A DNA stretch of 14,554 bases from Vulcanimicrobiota bacterium (GTDB taxonomy: Bacteria > Vulcanimicrobiota > Vulcanimicrobiia > Eremiobacterales > Eremiobacteraceae): contig JAFANK010000198.1 in the NCBI GenBank assembly GCA_019232725.1, forward strand, positions 1 through 14,554, read 5' to 3'. Both the position numbers and the translations under genes were made by a program. Position 1 is the stretch's first letter. Each line of letters opens with the position of its first letter. Positions 1 through 5,535 of the stretch are shown piece after piece. The notes below the pieces were generated by a model. It did no database searches and had not been told where the DNA came from. It saw nothing but the letters and a program-made list of their open reading frames with translations.

Positions 1-2
1 TG

Positions 3-1274
3 CGAAGCGTGCATTGGCCCTTGTGGTCGTACCGCTATCTCACCGCGGCCTTTAGCCTGATCGGGATCGCGGCCACGTGGGGCATCGCGCGGCGTTGCTT
101 CGGTGATGTGGCGGCGGCGGTCGCGGCCGTGGCGCTCGCGCTCCAGCCGGCGCTCATCGAATTCGACCGGCTGTACCGCATGTATGCCGTGCTGGTCGCG
201 CTCGGTGCGCTGTCATGGTGGCTTTTATTGCGTGCGATGGACGCTTCGGGCCGTGCGCGCATCTGGTGGTGGCTTGCCTATGGCATAAGCGCGATCGCTC
301 TGCCATACGTGCAGTACTTCGGCGCGCTCGTCGTCGCGAGCCAAGCGGTGTATGCGCTCACTCGACTGCGCACTGCATGGCCGGCGTTGGTTGGGGCTGC
401 AAGCGCGACGGCGGCGCTTATCCCGTGGGCGTGGGCGGTCAAGATACAGTATCCGAATGGCGGCTACGTCATCCGTCTGGACTCACCGGAATTCTCGTGG
501 CCACACGTCATCCGCGCGAGCGTGGCGTACGGCTTGCCTATCGACTGGATGTTGAAGCCGGCATTTGATCCCGTCTTCGCGACGGTAGTGATGCTGTTGC
601 TGGTCGCCGGCCTCTACCTGGGTCGCAAGACCGTGCTACCGTTTTGGCTGGCCCCGATCGCAATCCAGGTCGCTGGCTCGCTGCTCAGCGGCAAGGATCT
701 CGTGATCCCGCGGTACCTGTACGTGTACGTCCCTGCTTTCTGCATCGGGTTCGGCGCTGTGGTCGCGTTTTTACTACAGACTAAGTTCCGGGTGATCGGC
801 GCGGTCCTCGTCGCGGCATACGTCGGTCTGAGCGCGATCAGCGTCTACGATCTGCTCTTCGTGCCGTTCTACCAGTTCCCGAATTGGTATGAGATCAACA
901 ACCTGGTCTTCCCGCGCGAGCAGCGCGGTGACCTTATCGTGATGGACCAAGGTGCGGAGTATTGGGTCGTGCGTGACTTCACGGCATTTCGCGGTCACGA
1001 GATGGGCACGCCGGCGCTGCAATCCGATCTTCCCGCGACGATACGCTGGCTCGACGGCTATCCGAAACGTAGAGTGTGGTACATCGAAAACCAGCCCGAT
1101 TTCACGGATCCACATCGTCTGATCGAGCACGCGCTTTCCCGGACACGCCCGGTGCTCGGCCGATGGCGCCAAGCGCGTGCATTCCGCGAAGACGTCGTGC
1201 GTGTGGTGCTCTACGGTGAGCGCTTGCCACCGCCACGCCGCTCGAAAAGGGTGGTCACCACGACGTCGCCGTAA
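3..1274 (+). CDS. GT-C membrane glycosyltransferase (GT39/ArnT/PMT-like), 5' truncated by window edge
   Basis: Seen: the reading frame is open to the left edge. The first in-frame start-like codon is a GTG at 9, but the protein aligns with its neighbour (1211-2671, minus strand) from that protein's residue 85 or so onward (ATWGIARRCFG here versus ATYAVARRAVG there). About 80 N-terminal residues, including the first membrane helix and the catalytic acidic loop, are therefore probably outside the window. The rest is strongly hydrophobic with many predicted membrane helices. It keeps the family's R-M-Y motif (residues 57-59 counted from the GTG) after a proline-containing loop, and ends in a soluble C-terminal tail. 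Family knowledge: such enzymes transfer sugars from polyprenyl-phosphate donors to lipid or protein acceptors on the outer face of the inner membrane. Substrate cannot be told. Odd: the last 64 bp overlap the 3' end of the convergent paralogue, so the tail after LYGE looks like read-through sequence. Confidence 0.75.
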   Translation, partial: RSVHWPLWSYRYLTAAFSLIGIAATWGIARRCFGDVAAAVAAVALALQPALIEFDRLYRMYAVLVALGALSWWLLLRAMDASGRARIWWWLAYGISAIALPYVQYFGALVVASQAVYALTRLRTAWPALVGAASATAALIPWAWAVKIQYPNGGYVIRLDSPEFSWPHVIRASVAYGLPIDWMLKPAFDPVFATVVMLLLVAGLYLGRKTVLPFWLAPIAIQVAGSLLSGKDLVIPRYLYVYVPAFCIGFGAVVAFLLQTKFRVIGAVLVAAYVGLSAISVYDLLFVPFYQFPNWYEINNLVFPREQRGDLIVMDQGAEYWVVRDFTAFRGHEMGTPALQSDLPATIRWLDGYPKRRVWYIENQPDFTDPHRLIEHALSRTRPVLGRWRQARAFREDVVRVVLYGERLPPPRRSKRVVTTTSP

Positions 1275-2671
1275 CCGGCCTGCGTCGAGCGCCAGGTCGT
1301 GTGCACTGGATGCGATCTTGCCAATGCCGTGTAGGCGAGCGCCTGAGGATCGGGGAGTTGCGATTGGTAATCGATGAGCCAGACGCGACGCAGCTTCGCC
1401 GCCTGTGCGCCGTATGCGGCCGCATCCTGTGGGTCCGTGACTAAGAACAGTGGCCGGTTACGCGTCACGGGCGACCCGATGAGCACGTAGTACACCATCG
1501 AGCTATCGAACACGACGCCGTCACTCGGTTGCATGCGCGACTCCAAAAAACCGCGATACACTGACCAATCTATCGGCATGTATGTGCCGACGAATCGCTT
1601 GTCGAGCGTGCCGGCCAGCGTCAACCCCATGAGCACCGTGGCCAACGCTATCGCCGCGACACGAGCCCTGCTCGCAGCGATCGTCTGGATGACGATGACG
1701 AGCAGTATCGCCAACACGGGGATTGCTTGCAGCAAGTAACGCTGTCCAAGCAGCAACTTGCCAGAGGCGATCGAGTACGCGACCTGCAGCAATATCGGCG
1801 TCAAAAGCGCGATGACAAGCCAGCGACGCTGCGCGATCGCGATGAGCACGCCTGCCACGATGGCGAGCCACAATCCCGCGATGACGAACGGTGACAGCTC
1901 GATCGCGGTGGGCAAGCCGTCGATCAAGAGCACGGGCGGCGCCTGCAGCATGTCGAACCAGTGGCCGTGGAGCGCATTGTACGCAGTGCCGCCAAGCGGA
2001 TACTGCACGAGCAGGACGGGTACCCAAGGTGCGAAGAGCACGAGCGCGACGAGCACCGCAACCCAAAAGCCAGCTCTCGGCGGACGCAAGGATGCGCCGT
2101 ATATGACCTGCGCGGCAAGTGTGAAGAACGCGAGATACTGTGTGTAAAGCAAGACTGTCAAGCAGGCGGCGTAGGCGGCCCAGCGCGCGGGCCATTGCGG
2201 CTCATCCGTTGCCCACAAGAGCAGCGCCCACGAGAGCATGCAGGCCGACCACAGCAGCGCGTACATGCGGAAGAAACCGTCGTAGAAGACGAGGCTCGGG
2301 TTGAACGCGACCAAGAACGCGACGAGCGGTGCCCACGAGCCGACTGCGCGGCGTGCCACGGCATAGGTCGCGAGCACCCCGATGACGCCCGCGAGAGCGC
2401 AGACAACGCGGAAGAGATATGCTTTCGATGTGAGACCGAAGAGCACGTGGCCGATGACGTAGATAAGCGGGGGATGGAAGTCGCCCGTTTTGAGTAGCTC
2501 GACGATCTGGTGCAGCGGGTGCGAGGCGATGAAGAATGTGAACGCCTCATCCGGCATCGTGCTGTGTGCGAAGAGACCGTAAAAGCGGATAAAGACCGCA
2601 CCGGCGGCGATTGCGACGAGAAGAGCCCGTTCGCGGGACGTGGGCACTGGGCCGTGGCCTTCTCTACTCAC
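1211..2671 (-). CDS. GT-C membrane glycosyltransferase (GT39/ArnT/PMT-like)
   Basis: Seen: 486 residues from a GTG start at 2671 (minus strand), with no strong ribosome-binding site and no better start downstream. A first membrane helix at about residues 15-34 is followed by the loop with P-D-E (40-42), where GT-C enzymes carry their catalytic acidic residue. Then come H-P-P-L (66-69), a run of membrane helices, and the R-M-Y motif (135-137). The C-terminal ~120 residues are more polar. The order and length fit full-length GT39/PMT_2-domain proteins. Inferred role: transfer of a sugar from a polyprenyl-phosphate carrier to an acceptor outside the cytoplasm. It diverges from pilA1 across a 145-bp region with a CRP-like site only 25 nt upstream of its start, so it may be co-regulated with, or regulated oppositely to, the pilin. 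Pilin glycosylation is possible but unproven. It is paralogous to the convergent gene at 3-1274. Confidence 0.8.
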   Translation of the reverse strand: MSREGHGPVPTSRERALLVAIAAGAVFIRFYGLFAHSTMPDEAFTFFIASHPLHQIVELLKTGDFHPPLIYVIGHVLFGLTSKAYLFRVVCALAGVIGVLATYAVARRAVGSWAPLVAFLVAFNPSLVFYDGFFRMYALLWSACMLSWALLLWATDEPQWPARWAAYAACLTVLLYTQYLAFFTLAAQVIYGASLRPPRAGFWVAVLVALVLFAPWVPVLLVQYPLGGTAYNALHGHWFDMLQAPPVLLIDGLPTAIELSPFVIAGLWLAIVAGVLIAIAQRRWLVIALLTPILLQVAYSIASGKLLLGQRYLLQAIPVLAILLVIVIQTIAASRARVAAIALATVLMGLTLAGTLDKRFVGTYMPIDWSVYRGFLESRMQPSDGVVFDSSMVYYVLIGSPVTRNRPLFLVTDPQDAAAYGAQAAKLRRVWLIDYQSQLPDPQALAYTALARSHPVHTTWRSTQAGYGDVVVTTLFERRGGGKRSP

Positions 2672-2696
2672 TGGTCTTAGTTTTCGGCAAGAGCGG

Positions 2697-2712
2697 TGTG
2701 ACGACCATCACG
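2697..2712. promoter_or_regulatory. CRP-like operator upstream of pilA1
   Basis: Seen: TGTGA-cgacca-TCACG, matching the E. coli CRP core TGTGA-N6-TCACA at 9 of 10 positions with exact spacing. It lies 104 nt before the pilA1 ATG and 25 nt before the GTG of the divergent glycosyltransferase. On the pilin side it is placed for activation. On the glycosyltransferase side it is close enough to block transcription. A Crp-family gene with CRP-type recognition residues lies 2.8 kb away (5536-6237). Binding itself is inferred. Confidence 0.5.
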
Positions 2713-2791
2713 ACCAAGCCGATGCAATATATAACGGCCGCTTTTTGCGGTCTAACAGGCAGCACAATGGGCAATTATGTAGTCGGGGGCA

Positions 2792-2810
2792 TGTGACGGT
2801 GTATATCACA
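2792..2810. promoter_or_regulatory. Inverted repeat TGTGA-N9-TCACA at the pilA1 translation start
   Basis: Seen: two perfect CRP half-sites, but with a 9-bp spacer instead of 6, ending 6 nt before the ATG at 2817. The repeat also contains the alternative in-frame GTG codons at 2793 and 2799. The spacing is wrong for ordinary CRP binding, so this may be a site for another regulator, an RNA hairpin, or chance. Confidence 0.2.
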
Positions 2811-2816
2811 AGCGCT

Positions 2817-3251
2817 ATGCGATCAAAAGAAAAAGGTTTTACGCTCATCGAGCTGATGATCGTGATCGCAATCATAGCAATACTGGCGGCCATTTTGATT
2901 CCGAACTTCCTGCATGCTCGCGCTGAGTCGGTCACTGCAGCCTGCGAGGGCAACCAAAAACAGCTGGCCACCGCCGAGGAGGAGTATTCGGTGGATAATG
3001 GCGGCGCATACGCGAGCTTGGCTGTGTTGACGACGCCATATCTGTCGACGACGATCACCGATCCGGTGAAAAAAGGCAACGCATACACCGTGACCATACC
3101 GGGTACGGGATCGAACGGTTCGTACCAGATCGCAGATGCCGGCAACCACGATACGACGACCACGACAAATCTGACGACCACGACTGGCACCGCCTGTGCG
3201 ACGTGCGCGAGCATCGTCTACGCACAAGCGTCGGGCATTCACGGCAAGTAA
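2817..3251 (+). CDS. pilA: Type IV major-type pilin, copy 1
   Basis: Seen: 144 residues from the ATG at 2817. A short charged leader (MRSKEKG) is followed by FTLIELMIVIAIIAILAAIL, the class IVa cleavage site and hydrophobic helix. Cleavage is expected after Gly7, leaving Phe1 to be methylated, with Glu5 of the mature protein present. The remainder is a small globular domain with a Thr-rich loop (HDTTTTTN) and three cysteines: C36 of the mature chain and a C-x2-C pair near the C-terminus. The mature chain is about 92% identical to copy 2. In-frame GTG codons at 2793 and 2799 would lengthen the leader to 15 or 13 residues; the upstream Shine-Dalgarno is poor for all choices. Inferred role: structural subunit of the pilus, processed by the PilD at 4640-5422. 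Codons are less GC-rich than in copy 2. Confidence 0.92.
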   Translation: MRSKEKGFTLIELMIVIAIIAILAAILIPNFLHARAESVTAACEGNQKQLATAEEEYSVDNGGAYASLAVLTTPYLSTTITDPVKKGNAYTVTIPGTGSNGSYQIADAGNHDTTTTTNLTTTTGTACATCASIVYAQASGIHGK

Positions 3252-3357
3252 CCGACCGGTCCCCAGGACCAAAAACCCTCGGCCGGCGCCCGTTCTAAAA
3301 CTCGAACGAACCACCCATGTATCCGATGATGATATATGAGGCCGGCTCAGCTTGAGG

Positions 3358-3373
3358 TGTGGCATATGTCACG
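3358..3373. promoter_or_regulatory. CRP-like operator upstream of pilA2
   Basis: Seen: TGTGG-catatg-TCACG, 8 of 10 to TGTGA-N6-TCACA with exact spacing, and a palindromic spacer. It sits 201 nt before the pilA2 ATG, just upstream of the structured leader. No convincing -35/-10 pair could be fixed around it, so whether it would activate or repress is not readable. It is the weakest of the three pilin-linked sites taken alone. Confidence 0.38.
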
Positions 3374-3382
3374 CTAATCCGG

Positions 3383-3507
3383 GTCTACGCCGGACCCACT
3401 TGGGCATTTACCTAAGTGGGGGAGAGGGCACTGTAGACGCGCTTCCCGGTTTTTCGCGGGTGTGGAATGCTCGCGAGGGCGCGGCGCCGGACGCAAATCC
3501 GGCGTCC
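3383..3507 (+). promoter_or_regulatory. Structured 5' leader of pilA2 (several hairpins, unidentified RNA element)
   Basis: Seen on the plus strand: an outer pair GTCTAC (3383-3388) with GTAGAC (3433-3438) encloses a 10-bp stem (3395-3404 with 3411-3420, one G-U pair, loop cattta). Next is CCCG/CGGG (3445-3448 with 3457-3460). Last is a stem CGCCGGA/TCCGGCG (3485-3491 with 3498-3504, loop cgcaaa), which a different pairing, GGACGC (3489-3494) with GCGTCC (3502-3507), would exclude. None of the stems is followed by a T-tract, so these are not simple terminators. The layout suggests a cis-regulatory leader or an mRNA-stabilising structure. I do not recognise a known riboswitch class. Confidence 0.4.
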
Positions 3508-3574
3508 CTTGATGGGCAAAGAACTCGTCCGCTCACTCAGTGAATTCACATCAAGCGAAAGGGTTATCATCTTC

Positions 3575-4009
3575 ATGAAGAAACTGCAAAAGGGCTTCAC
3601 GCTCATCGAGTTGATGATCGTGATTGCCATTATCGCCATTCTCGCAGCCATCTTGATTCCGAACTTCCTGCACGCCCGTGCGGAGTCGGTCACGGCGGCC
3701 TGCGAAGGCAACGAGAAGCAGCTCGCGACGGCCGAGGAAGAGTACTCGGTCGACAACGGCGGCGCGTATGCATCACTCGCGGTCCTGACGACCCCCTACA
3801 TCTCGACGACGATCACCGATCCGGTGAAAAAGGGTAACGCCTACACCGTGACGATCCCGGGTGCCGGCTCCAACGGTTCGTATCAGATCTCGGACGCTGG
3901 TGGCCATGACACGACAACCACGACCAACCTCTCGCAAACCGGCGGCGCAGCCTGCACGACTTGCGCGAGCATCGTGTACGCTCAAGCCTCGGGTATCCAC
4001 GGTAACTAG
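3575..4009 (+). CDS. pilA: Type IV major-type pilin, copy 2
   Basis: Seen: 144 residues from the ATG at 3575, with AAAGGG 11 nt upstream. The leader MKKLQKG is cleaved before FTLIELMIVIAIIAILAAIL. Glu5, C36 and the C-terminal C-T-T-C are present, as is the Thr run HDTTTTTN. Protein differences from copy 1 are about 11 in 137 mature residues, mostly in the C-terminal loop, yet many codons differ synonymously, with copy 2 using more C/G-ending codons. It has its own upstream CRP-like site and long structured leader and is followed at once by a strong terminator, so it is probably a single-gene, strongly expressed unit. It is the likeliest main pilus subunit on the basis of terminator, leader and codon choice (inference). 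Confidence 0.93.
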   Translation: MKKLQKGFTLIELMIVIAIIAILAAILIPNFLHARAESVTAACEGNEKQLATAEEEYSVDNGGAYASLAVLTTPYISTTITDPVKKGNAYTVTIPGAGSNGSYQISDAGGHDTTTTTNLSQTGGAACTTCASIVYAQASGIHGN

Positions 4010-4032
4010 ACGCCCGTAGGGCCAAACGTGAT

Positions 4033-4067
4033 AGAGCCGGCCGGCAACGGCCGGCTCTGCGCTTTTT
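4033..4067 (+). terminator. Intrinsic terminator after pilA2
   Basis: Seen: a perfect 11-bp GC-rich stem (4033-4043 with 4048-4058) closed by a GCAA tetraloop, then gcgc and TTTTT (4063-4067). It begins 24 nt after the pilA2 stop and separates pilA2 from pilA3. Confidence 0.88.
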
Positions 4068-4079
4068 GCGGTCGCCTCA

Positions 4080-4095
4080 AGTGAGCGCCGTCACA
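4080..4095. promoter_or_regulatory. CRP-like operator upstream of pilA3
   Basis: Seen: AGTGA-gcgccg-TCACA, 9 of 10 to the CRP core with exact N6 spacing, 49 nt before the ATG at 4145. A weak -10-like GATACA (4119-4124) would give a start near 4131 and put the site centre near -43, close to a class II activator position. If that start is right, the ATG at 4169 or GTG at 4178 becomes more likely as the pilA3 start. Confidence 0.48.
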
Positions 4096-4144
4096 CCTGC
4101 CCTCGCCTTGTACTGGACGATACAGAAGGTGGGCATTTGAGTAC

Positions 4145-4615
4145 ATGGAGGACGGCGCGCGCAACATCATGGTCCACGTGACGGCGACACGGCGAGGCTT
4201 CACGCTCATCGAGCTGATGATCGTGATCGCGATCATCTCTATCCTTGCGGCTATCCTCATCCCCAACTTCATGCACGCCCGAGCGGAGTCAGTGACATCC
4301 TCATGCGAAATGAACGAAAAAATGCTTGCCACAGCAGTGGAGGAGTACTCAGTCGATAACGCCGGCGCGTATCCGACGCTCGCGACGCTGACGACGCCGT
4401 ACCTTACGACGGTGCCGACCGATCCCGTGAGAAAAGGCAACGCCTACGGGATCAACACAACGGTCAGCGCCACGTACGGTTCGTATGAGGTCTACGACGC
4501 GGGCGGTCACGACTCCACAACGTTGACGACTGTCATCCAAGAGGGCACAACCAGTCCGTGTTCGACCTGCACCACCGTGTTGTGGGACCAGAACTCGGGC
4601 GTACGAGGAAATTAG
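4145..4615 (+). CDS. Type IV pilin or pilin-like protein, copy 3 (divergent)
   Basis: Seen: up to 156 residues. The leader ends in RRG before FTLIELMIVIAIISILAAIL. The mature chain keeps Glu5, C36 and a C-terminal C-S-T-C, plus the HARAESVT and EEYSVDN blocks shared with copies 1 and 2, but the globular part has diverged (TTVSATYGSYEVYDAGGHD). Start choice: ATG 4145 has AAGGTGGG 11 nt upstream and gives an 18-residue leader. ATG 4169 or GTG 4178 give 10- or 7-residue leaders, more typical of class IVa, but lack well-placed ribosome-binding sites. Only 24 bp separate its stop from pilD, with no terminator, so the two are probably co-transcribed. It may be a minor pilin or an alternative major pilin; the sequence does not decide. 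Confidence 0.88.
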   Translation: MEDGARNIMVHVTATRRGFTLIELMIVIAIISILAAILIPNFMHARAESVTSSCEMNEKMLATAVEEYSVDNAGAYPTLATLTTPYLTTVPTDPVRKGNAYGINTTVSATYGSYEVYDAGGHDSTTLTTVIQEGTTSPCSTCTTVLWDQNSGVRGN

Positions 4616-4639
4616 CGGACCGGGCACGCACGAGAGCGC

Positions 4640-5422
4640 GTGCCTAGCGGATTGCTCGTAGCGATCGCAGGCCTTGTCGGGCTTGCGATCGGTTCGTTTC
4701 TCAACGTGGTGATCTACCGCGTACCCCGCGACGAATCGATCTCCTTTCCGCCGTCGCATTGCACGGTCTGCGGGCACCTGCTGTCCGCCGGCGACAACGT
4801 GCCCGTCATATCATGGCTTGTCTTGCGGGGGCGCTGCCGCTACTGCGGCGATCCGATCTCCAGCCGCTATCCCCTGGTCGAGCTCATGACCGCGGCCTTA
4901 TTCGTCGTGTCCGTGTTGCGTTTCGGCGCGAGCCTCCAGACGCTCGCTGCCGCGGTCCTCAGCGCCTATCTCATCGTCACGGTGTTCGTCGACATCGACC
5001 ACTTGTTGATCCTTGACGTGGTCACGGTACCTGTTGCCATCGCGGCGCTCATCATTGCGCTCGTGCAAGGTCAAGCGCTGCCGGCGCTGGCGGGCGCCGC
5101 CACGGGCGCAGCCTTGTTCGGCCTGCTGTACATTGTGACGCGGGGCACAGGCTTGGGCCTTGGAGATGTCAAGCTTGCCGCCTGTCTTGGCCTCTTCATC
5201 GGGTGGCCCAACACGCTTGCTATGTCTGCGGCATCGGTCGTCATCGGTGCCATTATCGCTGTGCCGCTGCTGGTCGCGCGCAAGCGCCGTGGCCGTGATG
5301 TCGTGCCCTTCGGGCCATTTCTCGTGCTGGGTGCCTTGATCATGACGTTCGCGCCGGCGCTTGTGCTTGGGCCCTATCAAGCCTATCAGGAGTTCTTGTT
5401 CCGGCGTGCTAGCGGGTTGTAG
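4640..5422 (+). CDS. pilD: Prepilin peptidase / N-methyltransferase (PilD, A24 family)
   Basis: Seen: 260 residues from a GTG at 4640. The N-terminal helix GSFLNVVIYRVPR (18-30) is the family signature. Next is the cytoplasmic zinc-binding domain with C-x2-C (C41, C44) and C-x2-C (C66, C69). The peptidase domain has aspartates at D118/D120 and D126 (VDIDHLLILD) and GLGLGDVK (171-178, D176), and the closing VPFGPFL motif. Family knowledge: this inner-membrane aspartyl protease cuts prepilins after Gly and N-methylates the new Phe1. Odd: the usual L-P-D after the first aspartate cluster reads I-L-D. Adjacent pilins with G|FTLIE sites are the obvious substrates; it may also serve other pseudopilins in the genome. 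Confidence 0.95.
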   Translation: MPSGLLVAIAGLVGLAIGSFLNVVIYRVPRDESISFPPSHCTVCGHLLSAGDNVPVISWLVLRGRCRYCGDPISSRYPLVELMTAALFVVSVLRFGASLQTLAAAVLSAYLIVTVFVDIDHLLILDVVTVPVAIAALIIALVQGQALPALAGAATGAALFGLLYIVTRGTGLGLGDVKLAACLGLFIGWPNTLAMSAASVVIGAIIAVPLLVARKRRGRDVVPFGPFLVLGALIMTFAPALVLGPYQAYQEFLFRRASGL

Positions 5423-5535
5423 GTGCGGACTATTGATGTGACTGCCGATACTAGGGGTTGAAGCGCAAGTTGTGTGCATGCGCGACGCGGCCTTGAATGT
5501 AATCGCCGCGATTTTCCTATCGGAGTCGAAACGAC
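5423..5535 (+). promoter_or_regulatory. Upstream region of the Crp-family gene
   Basis: This 113-bp gap contains a lone CRP half-site TGTGA (5437-5441, the other half degenerate), a -10-like TGTAAT (5498-5503, 5 of 6) without a clear -35, and GGAG (5522-5525) ten bases before the GTG start. If TGTAAT is a -10, transcription would begin near 5510. Autoregulation through the half-site is speculative. Confidence 0.25.
5486..5514 (+). terminator. Weak terminator-like hairpin after pilD
   Basis: Seen: CGCGGC (5486-5491) pairs with GCCGCG (5505-5510), loop of 13 nt, followed by ATTTT. The long loop and short T-tract make it a weak candidate. It could instead be a hairpin in the leader of the regulator gene, and it overlaps the possible -10. 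Confidence 0.28.

Larger units (their letters stand above)
2672..2816. promoter_or_regulatory. Divergent intergenic region between glycosyltransferase and pilA1
   Basis: This 145-bp region must hold promoters for both directions. Seen: a CRP-like palindrome (2697-2712), a -10-like TATAAC (2730-2735, 5 of 6 to consensus) for the plus strand without a recognisable -35, a small hairpin CCGC-T5-GCGG (2738-2750), and a second TGTGA/TCACA inverted repeat over the pilA1 start region (2792-2810). If TATAAC is the -10, transcription of pilA1 would begin near 2742. That leaves a leader of about 75 nt and puts the CRP-like centre near -38, close to but not exactly the class II position of -41.5. It is more AT-rich than the flanking genes. 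Confidence 0.5.
3252..3574 (+). other. 323-bp gap between pilA1 and pilA2
   Basis: No gene is supported here. Just after the pilA1 stop there is a perfect 5-bp hairpin GGTCC-cca-GGACC (3258-3270), but it is followed by A residues, not T, so it is not an intrinsic terminator for pilA1 and read-through into pilA2 is possible. Around 3331-3338 is an AT-rich GATATATG that might be a -10. A CRP-like site lies at 3358-3373, and the rest (3383-3507) is hairpin-rich and described separately. A Shine-Dalgarno-like AAAGGG (3558-3563) precedes pilA2. Confidence 0.5.

Noticed and set aside
1961..2497. 178-residue plus-strand frame antisense to the glycosyltransferase
   Set aside because: Highly charged, no domain, mirror of a membrane protein; a shadow frame.
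3160..3220. c-type heme site from the pilin C-x2-C
   Set aside because: A heme site needs C-x2-C-H; the residue after the second Cys is Ala or Thr in all three pilins.
3258..3275. Terminator after pilA1
   Set aside because: The 5-bp hairpin is followed by A residues on the coding strand, so it lacks the T-tract.
3359..3376. Sigma54-type -24/-12 promoter (TGGC ... GC) before pilA2
   Set aside because: The GG to GC spacing is off by one and the T-T-G-C core is absent; no similar element lies before the other two pilins.
3484..3505. tRNA T-arm look-alike (GCCGG, loop, CCGGC)
   Set aside because: The loop is 8 nt without T-T-C, and no acceptor, D or anticodon arms precede it.
3485..3507. c-di-GMP (GEMM-I) riboswitch suggested by GACGCAAA near the end of the pilA2 leader
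   Set aside because: The other hallmark block GGCAAACC and the paired P1 layout are missing, and the ACGCAAA here is the loop of a simple hairpin.
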